The notes beneath the pieces are model-generated. The model did no database searches. It had not been told where the DNA came from and saw only the letters and a program-made list of their open reading frames with translations. Positions 53,548 to 61,297 of a DNA stretch of 64,000 nucleotides are shown piece by piece. The stretch comes from an uncultured Flavobacteriaceae bacterium. GTDB taxonomy: Bacteria > Bacteroidota > Bacteroidia > Flavobacteriales > Flavobacteriaceae. The number at the start of each line of letters is the position of its first letter. Position 1 is the stretch's first letter. The DNA lies in NCBI GenBank assembly GCA_934675205.1, contig CAKUPQ010000002.1, positions 372,001-436,000 on the forward strand. Direction: 5' to 3'. The position numbers and the translations under genes are program-made.

Positions 53548-54072
53548 GTGGAAGAAAATGTAAGTTATTACGAAAATCAGTTTATAAAAGCAGACACACT
53601 TATTTCGGACGGAAATATTTCTGAAGCGAAAGAGCTTTTGGAAGAAATTCTGGCTCAATATCCCGATTTCGGAAAAGCACACAATCATTTGGGTTGGATT
53701 TTTCATATAAAATTGTCGAATTACGAAAAAGGTATGTATCACTATAAATTAGCAATGAAATTCGATCCGAGATACCCTGCATCCTATCTGAATTACACCT
53801 ATTTATTAGTCGATATGAGTAGATACAAAGAGGCAAAGGAACATATTGAACAAACTTTGAAGAATTTGGAAAATGCGGATAAAGCCTCGTATTACAGTGA
53901 GTTAGGCAGAATTTATGAAGCGGAACAAAGCTTTATGGAGGCTTATAAATACTACAAAATGTCATCTAATTATGCTTTTAATCCGCAATTTATTGACAAT
54001 ATGAAGATAAATATGCATCGGGTAAAAGATAAAATGACTACATTTGAAAAATTAAAACTGAAATTTATTTAA
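53548..54072 (+). CDS. TPR-repeat protein, cytoplasmic
   Basis: 174 residues. Three to four tetratricopeptide repeats: ADTLISDGNISEAKELLEEI, AHNHLGWIFHIKLSNYEKGM, SYLNYTYLLVDMSRYKEAKE, and YYSELGRIYEAEQSFMEAYK. No signal peptide. It begins at a GTG 11 bases after recN (no in-frame ATG is near) and is followed by fabI after ten bases. Function unknown; probably an interaction module. Confidence 0.82.
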   Translation: MEENVSYYENQFIKADTLISDGNISEAKELLEEILAQYPDFGKAHNHLGWIFHIKLSNYEKGMYHYKLAMKFDPRYPASYLNYTYLLVDMSRYKEAKEHIEQTLKNLENADKASYYSELGRIYEAEQSFMEAYKYYKMSSNYAFNPQFIDNMKINMHRVKDKMTTFEKLKLKFI

Positions 54073-54082
54073 TTGTAAGACT

Positions 54083-54895
54083 ATGTATAATTTATTAAAA
54101 GGAAAAAAAGGAATCATTTTCGGAGCTTTAGATGAAAATTCAATCGCTTGGAAAACAGCAGAACGTGTTCACGAAGAGGGAGGAACTTTTGTTTTGAGTA
54201 ATGCTCCAATTGCGATGCGTATGGGAACCATCAACCAATTAGCAGAAAAAACAGGCTCTCAAATTATTCCTGCAGATGCGACTTCGGTTGAAGATTTGGA
54301 AAATCTGATTGATAAAGCACAGGAAATTTTAGGAGGAAAATTAGATTTTATTCTTCACTCTATCGGAATGTCGATAAACGTGAGAAAAGGGAATCATTAC
54401 ACCAACCAGAACTATGATTTTACGGAAAAAGGTTGGGAAGTTTCGGCTGTTTCGTTCCACAAAGTGATGCAGGTTTTGTATCAAAAAGATGCGATGAACG
54501 AGTGGGGAAGTATCGTAGCTCTTACGTATATGGCCGCACAAAGAGTTTTCCCTGACTACAACGATATGGCAGATAACAAAGCTTATTTGGAGTCGATTGC
54601 TCGTAGTTTCGGATACTTCTTCGGAAGAGACAAAAAAGTTCGTGTCAATACGATTTCGCAATCTCCAACTCCGACCACAGCAGGACAAGGAGTGAAAGGT
54701 TTCGGAGGATTTATTGCTTATGCAGACCAAATGTCGCCTCTCGGAAATGCAACCGCTTTAGATTGTGCAAATTATACGGTTTCGATGTTCTCTGATTTGA
54801 CCCGAAAAGTTACACTTCAAAACTTACTCCACGATGGAGGTTTCTCAAATATGGGAGTAAGCGATGCAGTAATGTCTAAATTTATGGGAGAATAA
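54083..54895 (+). CDS. fabI: Enoyl-[acyl-carrier-protein] reductase FabI
   Basis: Last step of fatty acid elongation, NAD(P)H-dependent reduction of enoyl-ACP. 270 residues, SDR fold. Active-site residues Y149, Y159 and K166 fit the Y-x6-K spacing in PDYNDMADNKAYLE. The dinucleotide-binding loop is GALDENSIAW (14-23). This is the target of triclosan-type inhibitors. It has a strong terminator and is the third gene after recN and the TPR gene. Confidence 0.96.
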   Translation: MYNLLKGKKGIIFGALDENSIAWKTAERVHEEGGTFVLSNAPIAMRMGTINQLAEKTGSQIIPADATSVEDLENLIDKAQEILGGKLDFILHSIGMSINVRKGNHYTNQNYDFTEKGWEVSAVSFHKVMQVLYQKDAMNEWGSIVALTYMAAQRVFPDYNDMADNKAYLESIARSFGYFFGRDKKVRVNTISQSPTPTTAGQGVKGFGGFIAYADQMSPLGNATALDCANYTVSMFSDLTRKVTLQNLLHDGGFSNMGVSDAVMSKFMGE

Positions 54896-54915
54896 AATTT
54901 TTATCCGATTGACCT

Positions 54916-54954
54916 AAAAAAATCCGTTTTGTGTAAAACAAGACGGATTTTTTT
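54916..54954 (+). terminator. Terminator of the recN-TPR-fabI unit
   Basis: A-run, stem AAATCCGT/ACGGATTT with further pairing of TTTTGT and ACAAGA-side bases, then T-run. Confidence 0.85.
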
Positions 54955-54978
54955 ATGGCAATATTCTGTCAATTTGTG

Positions 54979-54986
54979 TAAATTTG
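54979..54986 (+). promoter_or_regulatory. -7 promoter element of the nucleoside phosphorylase gene
   Basis: TAAATTTG, 22 bases before the ATG at 55009. The preceding AATTTGTGTA also starts a 10-bp repeated unit. Confidence 0.6.
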
Positions 54987-55008
54987 TGATGAATATAAAT
55001 CAGTCTAA

Positions 55009-55878
55009 ATGAAATCTTCAGAGCTTATCCTTAATCCTGACGGAAGTCTTTACCACATCAACTTGAAACCCGAAAATATTGCCAATGATATTATATTGGT
55101 AGGTGACCAAAATAGGGTTGAAAGCATTTCGAAACACTTTGATACCATTGAGTTTACGACTCAAAAAAGGGAGTTTAAAACCCATACAGGCACGTATAAA
55201 GGTAAGCGTCTTTCGGTTATTTCAACTGGGATAGGACCTGATAATATTGATATCGTCATCAACGAATTAGATGCTTTGGTGAATATTGATTTGGAAACCA
55301 AACAGATAAAACCTGTTCTTACTCCGTTGAATTTTGTGAGGATAGGTACTTCAGGTTCGTTACAAGCGGATATTCCTGTAAATAGCTTTGTAGCAAGCGA
55401 ATACGGGTTAGGTCTTGACAACATGATGCGTTCGTATTTGGTTGATACTGTTGCCGAAAAAGAGATTGAAGATGCTTTTATTGCTCATACGAATTGGGAT
55501 TTACGAAAAGGACGTCCGTATGTGATTAAAGGAAGCGAAAGCCTGTTCAATAAATTTTATGGAGACAAGATTTTTAGGGGTATGACAGGTACAGCCGGAG
55601 GATTTTATGGAGCTCAAGGGAGAATTATTCGCTTGGATATTCAAGATAGGGAGCTGAATCATAAAATGGATACCTTTGCGTATAACGGAGTAAGAATGAC
55701 TAATTTAGAAATGGAAACTTCTGCTATATACGGGCTTTCTAAATTGTTAGGACACAATGCTTTGTCTTTAAATACGATAGTTGCCAACCGAGCAAACGGA
55801 ACTTTTAGCGAAGACCCTTATAAGGCTGTAAACGAGCTTATTGAATATACTTTGAATAGGTTTTTGATTGAAGATTAA
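55009..55878 (+). CDS. Nucleoside phosphorylase (uridine phosphorylase-like)
   Basis: 289 residues, PNP/UDP phosphorylase superfamily. Phosphate-binding Gly-rich segment ILVGDQNRVESI (about 29-40) and the nucleobase-binding RIGTSGSLQADIPVNSFVAS. The C-terminal part has LEMETSAIYGLSKLLGHNAL, in which ME/ET forms the ribose-binding pair. Substrate (uridine or purine nucleoside) cannot be decided from sequence alone. Three bases separate it from the convergent uridine kinase gene, which fits a pyrimidine-salvage role. Confidence 0.82.
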   Translation: MKSSELILNPDGSLYHINLKPENIANDIILVGDQNRVESISKHFDTIEFTTQKREFKTHTGTYKGKRLSVISTGIGPDNIDIVINELDALVNIDLETKQIKPVLTPLNFVRIGTSGSLQADIPVNSFVASEYGLGLDNMMRSYLVDTVAEKEIEDAFIAHTNWDLRKGRPYVIKGSESLFNKFYGDKIFRGMTGTAGGFYGAQGRIIRLDIQDRELNHKMDTFAYNGVRMTNLEMETSAIYGLSKLLGHNALSLNTIVANRANGTFSEDPYKAVNELIEYTLNRFLIED

Positions 55879-55881
55879 CCA

Positions 55882-56493
55882 TTAGCCAATTAACTTCTGA
55901 CTGATAACAGCCCGAACCACATCAATAGCTACGGTATTGTATTTGTCATTCGGAATGATGATGTCTGCAAAGGCTTTGGTAGGTTCGATAAACTGTTCGT
56001 GCATTGGTTTTAAAGTGGTTTGGTAGCGATTTAAGACTTCCTCCATATCACGACCACGTTCCGAAATATCACGTTTTAAACGTCTGATAAGCCTTTCGTC
56101 AGAATCGGCATGAACGAAAATTTTTACATCAAACATTTCGCGAAGTTCAGGATTGGTAAGGATAAGGATTCCCTCAACAATCATTACTTTTCGAGGATGT
56201 GTGAGGATTACATCACCTGTTCGGTTGTGCGTTACGAACGAATATACCGGTTGCTCTATAATTTTACCCTCTTTTAAATCTTTCAGATGTGATACAAGCA
56301 ACTCAAAATCAATAGCTCTCGGGTGGTCGAAATTGATTTTAGTACGTTCTTCGTAGCTTAAGTTTGACGTTTCTTTGTAGTACGAATCCTGTGAGATAAT
56401 TCCGACTTCGGTACTTGGTAACTCGTTCATAATCTGATGAACAACAGTTGTTTTTCCGCTTCCTGTGCCTCCTGCAATTCCGATAATAAGCAT
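55882..56493 (-). CDS. udk: Uridine/cytidine kinase
   Basis: Phosphorylates uridine and cytidine to UMP and CMP. 203 residues. Walker A GGTGSGKT (8-15), DSYYKETSNLSYEERTKINF with the catalytic Asp, and RRLKRDISERGRDMEEVLNR in the lid. Together with the phosphorylase, cdd and dut it covers pyrimidine recycling. Confidence 0.95.
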   Translation of the reverse strand: MLIIGIAGGTGSGKTTVVHQIMNELPSTEVGIISQDSYYKETSNLSYEERTKINFDHPRAIDFELLVSHLKDLKEGKIIEQPVYSFVTHNRTGDVILTHPRKVMIVEGILILTNPELREMFDVKIFVHADSDERLIRRLKRDISERGRDMEEVLNRYQTTLKPMHEQFIEPTKAFADIIIPNDKYNTVAIDVVRAVISQKLIG

Positions 56494-56519
56494 TCTGTAT
56501 TGTGTTTTTATTGGTTTTG

Positions 56520-56527
56520 CAAAAGTA
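56520..56527 (-). promoter_or_regulatory. -7 promoter element of udk
   Basis: Minus-strand TACTTTTG, 26 bases upstream of the udk start codon. Confidence 0.6.
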
Positions 56528-56589
56528 AAATGAAAATTTCAAATAATAAAATTCTCTTGTTTGTACGATTTGCTTTTTGTTAATTTGTA

Positions 56590-56597
56590 TAAATTTG
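56590..56597 (+). promoter_or_regulatory. -7 promoter element of the small lipoprotein gene
   Basis: TAAATTTG, 12 bases before the ATG at 56610. An AATTTGTATA/AATTTGAAAT pair here resembles the one upstream of the phosphorylase gene. Confidence 0.55.
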
Positions 56598-56609
56598 AAA
56601 TGTTTAGAA

Positions 56610-57041
56610 ATGAAACGATTTTATGTGTTAGTTTCTGTTTTGCTGATTATTTCCTGTCAGAAAGCGAAAGAAACCGTAAATAAATCAGGAGAAATTGTAG
56701 GTAAATCTGCTACGGAATTTATAGGAGGAGTTTCCGAAGGAATTGATAAATCTTTGGAATGTGAGCTTATTTTGTCTGATGAAATCAAAGGTAAAGTAAG
56801 CACAGGGAAGTTTTATATTGAAAATGACAGTACAGGACAAAATAATAAACTTGTAATTTACTTTATTTTTAATGAAGATTTCGATAAGGAAGTTACCTTT
56901 AAAACAAATGATAAAAAAGGATTAGAAACAGGAAGAACCAAACTTCAGATTCAAGGAAAAAAAGGAGAAACTTCTTATTTTGATGTGATTTTTGATGTGA
57001 GAACTGAAATTGAAAGTAAAAGCAAGATTTATATAAACTAA
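56610..57041 (+). CDS. Small lipoprotein, unknown function
   Basis: 143 residues. Lipoprotein signal MKRFYVLVSVLLIISC with lipobox Cys C16. The mature part begins with a charged helical segment (KAKETVNKSGEIVGKSATEF) and ends in a beta-rich domain with KGKVSTGKFYIENDSTGQNN. No known family is recognised. The start is set at 56610: an in-frame TTG at 56577 would lie upstream of the promoter box. Confidence 0.78.
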   Translation: MKRFYVLVSVLLIISCQKAKETVNKSGEIVGKSATEFIGGVSEGIDKSLECELILSDEIKGKVSTGKFYIENDSTGQNNKLVIYFIFNEDFDKEVTFKTNDKKGLETGRTKLQIQGKKGETSYFDVIFDVRTEIESKSKIYIN

Positions 57042-57045
57042 AATA

Positions 57046-57363
57046 ATGGAAACACAACAAGACAAAAAAATAGCTATTATTGGCTATCTGACTATTATCG
57101 GATGCATTATTGCAATGGTTATGAACAACGAGAAAAAATATCCTTTTGCCTCATTTCACAACCGACAGGCTTTAGGGATTTTCTTATTGTTTTTCGCTTT
57201 AGGCTATCCGATAGGGTATTTTGATAGTTGGATGGTTACTATGGCATTCTATTTATTCTTCTTTATCCTTTGGATATATGGGTTTGTCGGAGCTTTACAA
57301 TATGAACAGAGAGAAATTCCGCTGGCAGGAAAGTTGTTTCAAAAATTATTTAAAGGAATCTAA
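57046..57363 (+). CDS. Small multi-pass membrane protein (DUF4870-like)
   Basis: 105 residues with three hydrophobic stretches (about 9-25, 44-58 and 63-82). The conserved-looking pattern ASFHNRQALGIFLLFFAL, in which a His-Asn-Arg-Gln precedes a membrane helix, is typical of the DUF4870-type membrane protein families. Function unknown. It starts four bases after the lipoprotein gene, so the two are cotranscribed. Confidence 0.75.
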   Translation: METQQDKKIAIIGYLTIIGCIIAMVMNNEKKYPFASFHNRQALGIFLLFFALGYPIGYFDSWMVTMAFYLFFFILWIYGFVGALQYEQREIPLAGKLFQKLFKGI

Positions 57364-57367
57364 AGCT

Positions 57368-57455
57368 ACGAATAGGACGAATTTTGACGAATACAACGAT
57401 AAGATTTACAAATAAGAAATTCGTGTCATTCGTAAACATTCGTATAATTCGTCAA
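57368..57455. repeat. Paired inverted 9-10-bp arrays
   Basis: Left half: three ACGAAT units at spacing 9-10 (57368-57394). Right half: four ATTCGT units at spacing 9, 10 and 9 (57419-57455). The right words are the complement of the left, so the whole is a degenerate inverted array between the membrane-protein and esterase genes. Confidence 0.8.
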
Positions 57456-57478
57456 TATTTACAAAAATTAGCCATAAA

Positions 57479-58114
57479 ATGAACTATTTAATAAGAGAGC
57501 CAAAAGTAAAAAAAGACAAAAATCCGTTATTGCTTTTATTGCACGGATACGGAAGTAACGAAGAAGATTTATTTTCGTTTGCAAACGAACTACCCGAAGA
57601 ATATTATGTAATTTCTGCACAAGCTCCGTACGCACTTCAACCTTATGGATATGCTTGGTACGCTATCAATTTTGATGCAGATATGAATAAGTTTTCAGAT
57701 GATAAACAAGCTGTCGAATCGAGAGATTTGATTGTGAAATTTATTGATGAGATTTCAGGAAAATATCCGATTGATACAAATGACATTACTTTGATTGGAT
57801 TCAGTCAGGGAAGTATTTTGAGTTATGCGGTTGCACTTTCGTATCCTGAAAAGGTGAGGAGAGTGGTTGCATTAAGCGGCTATCTAAATCAGGATATTCT
57901 TAAAGAAAATTATCAGAATAATGATTTTTCAAAATTGAATTTCTTTGTTTCTCATGGAAGTTCCGACCAAGTTATTCCTGTCGAATGGGCTCGAAAAACT
58001 CCCGATTTTTTGGATAGAATAGGAGTTGAAAATGTGTATTTTGAATATCCGGTAGGGCACGGAGTTGCTCCGAAAAACTTTTTCGATTTCAGGAATTGGA
58101 TAGTGAATAATTAG
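57479..58114 (+). CDS. Phospholipase/carboxylesterase family alpha/beta hydrolase
   Basis: 211 residues, PF02230-like small esterase. Catalytic triad: S109 in GFSQGS, D163 in SSDQVIPVEWA, and H194 in GHGVAP. Oxyanion-hole residues are in LLHGYGSNEED near the start. No signal peptide; cytoplasmic. Substrate unknown (short acyl esters or lysophospholipids in relatives). Confidence 0.9.
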   Translation: MNYLIREPKVKKDKNPLLLLLHGYGSNEEDLFSFANELPEEYYVISAQAPYALQPYGYAWYAINFDADMNKFSDDKQAVESRDLIVKFIDEISGKYPIDTNDITLIGFSQGSILSYAVALSYPEKVRRVVALSGYLNQDILKENYQNNDFSKLNFFVSHGSSDQVIPVEWARKTPDFLDRIGVENVYFEYPVGHGVAPKNFFDFRNWIVNN

Positions 58115-58213
58115 TTTAAATAATTTGATTTAATTATTTGAAAAACAGAATGATAAATACTAAATATAGATTTTATCTATATGTTAATTTTAACAGTTTT
58201 AAACCGATTTTGT

Positions 58214-59242
58214 ATGATGAAGAAAGTAATGATCTCAGCTTTGTTGATTCCGTTTTTGACAGCTTGCACAGCTACCTCAAATGATATTGGAGAAAACGAA
58301 AAAAATCCTTTGGAAAAATATATAAACACGATTACCGAGAGCGAACTCAAAACCCATATCAACATCATCGCATCAGACGAAATGCAAGGACGTGATACAG
58401 GAAGTGAGGGGCAAAAAAAAGCAGGTAGATATTTGATTGAGCAGTACCAAAAAATGGGATTGTCTTTCCCTCCAAATGCAACTACTTTTTATCAGCCTGT
58501 TCCGTCATCGTATATGAAAACAGCTTGGAGTCCGACTTTGCCTGATTCCGAAAATATTTGGGTGTATTTCGAGGGAGGAGAACTCAAAGACGAAGTAATC
58601 GTTATTTCGGCTCACTACGACCACGTGGGAATGAAAAACAACGAAATCTATAACGGAGCAGACGATAACGGCTCGGGAACTTCCGCACTTTTGGAAATTG
58701 CAGATGCTTTTGTTCAGGCTAAAAAAGCGGGATATACTCCCAAGCGTTCTATTTTGTTTCTGCACGTAACAGGGGAGGAATACGGACTTCACGGGTCGAG
58801 GTATTATACTGCAAATCCTGTTCTGCCTTTAGAAAACACCATTGCTAATATCAATATTGATATGATTGGAAGACGTGGTCACGGAAAAGAAACCAACGAC
58901 AATTATGTGTATGTAATCGGCTCGGACAGGTTGAGTACGGATTTGCATAAATTATCAGAAAAAGCTAATGAGTATGTAGGATTGGAGCTTGATTATAAAT
59001 ACAATGATTTAAACGACCCGAATCGTTTTTACTATCGTTCTGATCATTATAATTTTGCCCGAAAAGGAATTCCTGCCATTTTCTATTTTGACGGAGTTCA
59101 CGATGATTATCATCAGACAACTGACACACCTGACAAAATTGACTTTCCGTTATATGCCAAAAGGACAAAACTTGCTTTTGCAACTGCTTGGAAATTAGCC
59201 AATGCAGAAAACAGACCTGTAGTTGACAAGGACGGAAAATAG
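58214..59242 (+). CDS. M28-family metallopeptidase, lipoprotein
   Basis: 342 residues from the ATG at 58214, which gives lipoprotein signal MMKKVMISALLIPFLTAC (Cys18). Zinc-aminopeptidase (M28) domain: ISAHYDHVG, GADDNGSGTSALLEIADAF, TGEEYGLHGS, INIDMIGR, and a late DHYNFARKGIPAIFYFDGVH. Periplasmic or outer-membrane anchored, likely to trim peptides. The longer reading from the ATG at 58181 is rejected because its extra residues break the signal peptide. 28 bases before glmM. Confidence 0.9.
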   Translation: MMKKVMISALLIPFLTACTATSNDIGENEKNPLEKYINTITESELKTHINIIASDEMQGRDTGSEGQKKAGRYLIEQYQKMGLSFPPNATTFYQPVPSSYMKTAWSPTLPDSENIWVYFEGGELKDEVIVISAHYDHVGMKNNEIYNGADDNGSGTSALLEIADAFVQAKKAGYTPKRSILFLHVTGEEYGLHGSRYYTANPVLPLENTIANINIDMIGRRGHGKETNDNYVYVIGSDRLSTDLHKLSEKANEYVGLELDYKYNDLNDPNRFYYRSDHYNFARKGIPAIFYFDGVHDDYHQTTDTPDKIDFPLYAKRTKLAFATAWKLANAENRPVVDKDGK

Positions 59243-59270
59243 TTTTAAAATAACGATTAAACAAAAAAAT

Positions 59271-60653
59271 ATGACACTCATAAAATCTATTTCAGGAATC
59301 AGAGGAACCATTGGAGGAAAAACAGGAGATAATCTTACTCCTGTTGATGCGGTAAAGTTTGCTTCGGCTTACGGAACTTGGCTAAAAAATCATCACAACA
59401 AAGAAAATCTGACGGTTGTAATTGGTCGTGATGCGAGAATTTCAGGACCTATGATTCATAATTTGGTTGTGAATACGTTGGTAGGTTTAGGAATTAACGT
59501 AATTGATTTAGGACTTTCGACCACTCCGACTGTTGAGGTTGCTGTTCCGTTGGAAAAAGCAGACGGAGGAATTATCCTGACCGCTTCCCATAACCCAAAA
59601 CAATGGAATGCACTTAAATTATTAAACGAAAAAGGCGAATTTTTAAGCGGAGCAGACGGAGCAAAAATTTTAGAAATTGCCGAAAATGAAGCTTTTGATT
59701 TTGCTGATGTAGATAATTTGGGAGAAATTATCGAAAATACAAGTTATATGGACATTCATATTGACGAGGTTTTGAATCTTCCTTTGGTTGATGTGGAAAA
59801 AGTGAAATCCAAAAAATATAAAGTTGTTGTGGACGGAGTAAATTCGTCGGGGGGAATCATTATCCCTAAATTATTAGAAGAAATGGGAGTGGAGGTTGTG
59901 AAATTATATTGCGAACCCAACGGACATTTTCCACACAATCCAGAACCTTTAAAGGAACACTTAACGGATATTTGCGAGTTAGTTGTCAAAGAAAAAGCTG
60001 ATTTCGGAATTGTGGTTGACCCTGATGTGGACAGGTTGGCTTTTATTTCGAATGACGGAGAAATGTTTGGAGAAGAATATACTTTGGTCGCTGTAGCTGA
60101 TTATGTTCTTTCAAAAACTCCCGGAAATACGGTGTCAAATATGTCTTCGTCAAGAGCTTTGAGAGATATTACCGAAAAACACGGAGGAAGCTATCAAGCA
60201 AGTGCAGTAGGAGAGGTGAATGTAGTGGAATTGATGAAAGCAACCAATGCCATTATTGGAGGAGAAGGGAACGGAGGAATCATTTATCCTGAAATCCATT
60301 ACGGACGTGATGCATTGGTTGGAGTAGCTTTGTTTTTGACGTATTTGGCTAATCAGTACAAAACCGTTGCAGAAATCAGAGCAGGTTATCCGCAGTATTT
60401 TATGAGCAAAAACAAAATCGAACTAACTCCACAAATTGATGTGGATGCGATTTTGGTTGCAATGACAGAGAAATACAAAAACGAACAGATTTCTACCATT
60501 GATGGAGTAAAAATTGATTTTTCTGAAAATTGGGTGCACTTACGAAAATCGAATACCGAACCGATTATCCGCATTTATACCGAAGCTAAATCGCAGCAAC
60601 AAGCAGATGATTTGGCTCAAAGAATCATAAACGAAATCAAAGAATTGATATAG
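59271..60653 (+). CDS. glmM: Phosphoglucosamine mutase (alpha-D-phosphohexomutase family)
   Basis: Converts glucosamine-6-phosphate to glucosamine-1-phosphate for UDP-GlcNAc. 460 residues from the ATG at 59271; the TTG at 59223 is rejected, as it would overlap the preceding gene. Phosphorylated Ser106 in TASHNPKQWNA, metal-binding VDPDVDRLAF, substrate loop GGEGNGGIIYPEIHYGRDA, and the C-terminal phosphate-binding RKSNTEPIIRIYTEA. Same pathway as the alternative glmU and murA. A phosphomannomutase specificity cannot be excluded. Confidence 0.9.
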   Translation: MTLIKSISGIRGTIGGKTGDNLTPVDAVKFASAYGTWLKNHHNKENLTVVIGRDARISGPMIHNLVVNTLVGLGINVIDLGLSTTPTVEVAVPLEKADGGIILTASHNPKQWNALKLLNEKGEFLSGADGAKILEIAENEAFDFADVDNLGEIIENTSYMDIHIDEVLNLPLVDVEKVKSKKYKVVVDGVNSSGGIIIPKLLEEMGVEVVKLYCEPNGHFPHNPEPLKEHLTDICELVVKEKADFGIVVDPDVDRLAFISNDGEMFGEEYTLVAVADYVLSKTPGNTVSNMSSSRALRDITEKHGGSYQASAVGEVNVVELMKATNAIIGGEGNGGIIYPEIHYGRDALVGVALFLTYLANQYKTVAEIRAGYPQYFMSKNKIELTPQIDVDAILVAMTEKYKNEQISTIDGVKIDFSENWVHLRKSNTEPIIRIYTEAKSQQQADDLAQRIINEIKELI

Positions 60654-60658
60654 TATTT

Positions 60659-60687
60659 AGTCAAAAGTCGAAAGTCATAAAGTCTGT
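60659..60687. repeat. Heptanucleotide array after glmM
   Basis: AGTCAAA, AGTCGAA and AGTCATA in 7-bp register, with a fourth AGTCTGT unit after one extra base. It overlaps the left arm of a 13-bp stem, AGTCATAAAGTCT with AGACTTTATGACT (60673-60685 with 60705-60717). Confidence 0.75.
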
Positions 60688-60718
60688 AAGGACATTTGAC
60701 ATTAAGACTTTATGACTT

Positions 60719-61150
60719 CTAAACTCCTGTACTCCCGAAACCTCCTGTTCCTCTTGAGGTTTCGGAAAGTTTGTTTACTTCAATAAATTCGGCTTGTTCG
60801 TATTTTGCGATTACGAGTTGTGCGATTCGTTCTCCGTTTTCGATGACGAAATCTTCATTAGAAAGATTGATTAAAATTACTCCGATTTCTCCTCTGTAAT
60901 CTGCATCGATTGTTCCGGGAGAATTGAGAACCGTGATTCCTTTTTTGAGTGCTAATCCGCTTCGTGGTCTGACTTGTGCCTCATATCCGAGGGGAAGTTC
61001 CATAAAAAGTCCTGTTTTTACGAGTGTTCTTTCGAGTGGTTTTAAAGTGATAGATTCCGAAAGATTGGCTCTTAAATCCATTCCTGCAGAGGCAATGGTT
61101 TCGTATTTTGGCAAAACGTGTTGCGATTTGTTGATGATGTTGATTTGCAT
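60719..61150 (-). CDS. dut: Deoxyuridine 5'-triphosphate nucleotidohydrolase
   Basis: Trimeric dUTPase, 143 residues; removes dUTP and supplies dUMP. Motifs: AGMDLRA (22-28), [11 protein letters not shown] (61-71), [10 protein letters not shown] with the catalytic D82/D84, GERIAQLVI (107-115), and the C-terminal [10 protein letters not shown] that closes on the active site. Divergent from glnS. Confidence 0.96.
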   Translation of the reverse strand: MQINIINKSQHVLPKYETIASAGMDLRANLSESITLKPLERTLVKTGLFMELPLGYEAQVRPRSGLALKKGITVLNSPGTIDADYRGEIGVILINLSNEDFVIENGERIAQLVIAKYEQAEFIEVNKLSETSRGTGGFGSTGV

Positions 61151-61161
61151 AGTATTATGTT

Positions 61162-61260
61162 ACGAATGTTGCGAATAAGACGAATGTTGTGAATAACAAC
61201 AGTCGCAAAATTCGTAAATATTAGTAACATTCGCAAAAAATAACATTCGCAAAAATTCAT
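61162..61260. repeat. Paired inverted 9-bp arrays between dut and glnS
   Basis: Left half: four 9-bp units (ACGAATGTT, GCGAATAAG, ACGAATGTT, GTGAATAAC) at 61162-61197. Right half: ATTCGT/ATTCGC words at 61210-61260 with irregular spacing. Same word family as 7417 and 57368. Confidence 0.8.
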
Positions 61261-61269
61261 AGCATTTAG

Positions 61270-61277
61270 TATATTTG
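61270..61277 (+). promoter_or_regulatory. -7 promoter element of glnS
   Basis: TATATTTG, 20 bases before the ATG at 61298. Confidence 0.65.
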
Positions 61278-61297
61278 CATCTTTACAATTTCAGAAT

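Noticed and set aside
58181..58213. ATG-initiated N-terminal extension of the M28 lipoprotein
   Set aside because: The extra residues would precede and disrupt an otherwise typical lipoprotein signal starting at 58214.
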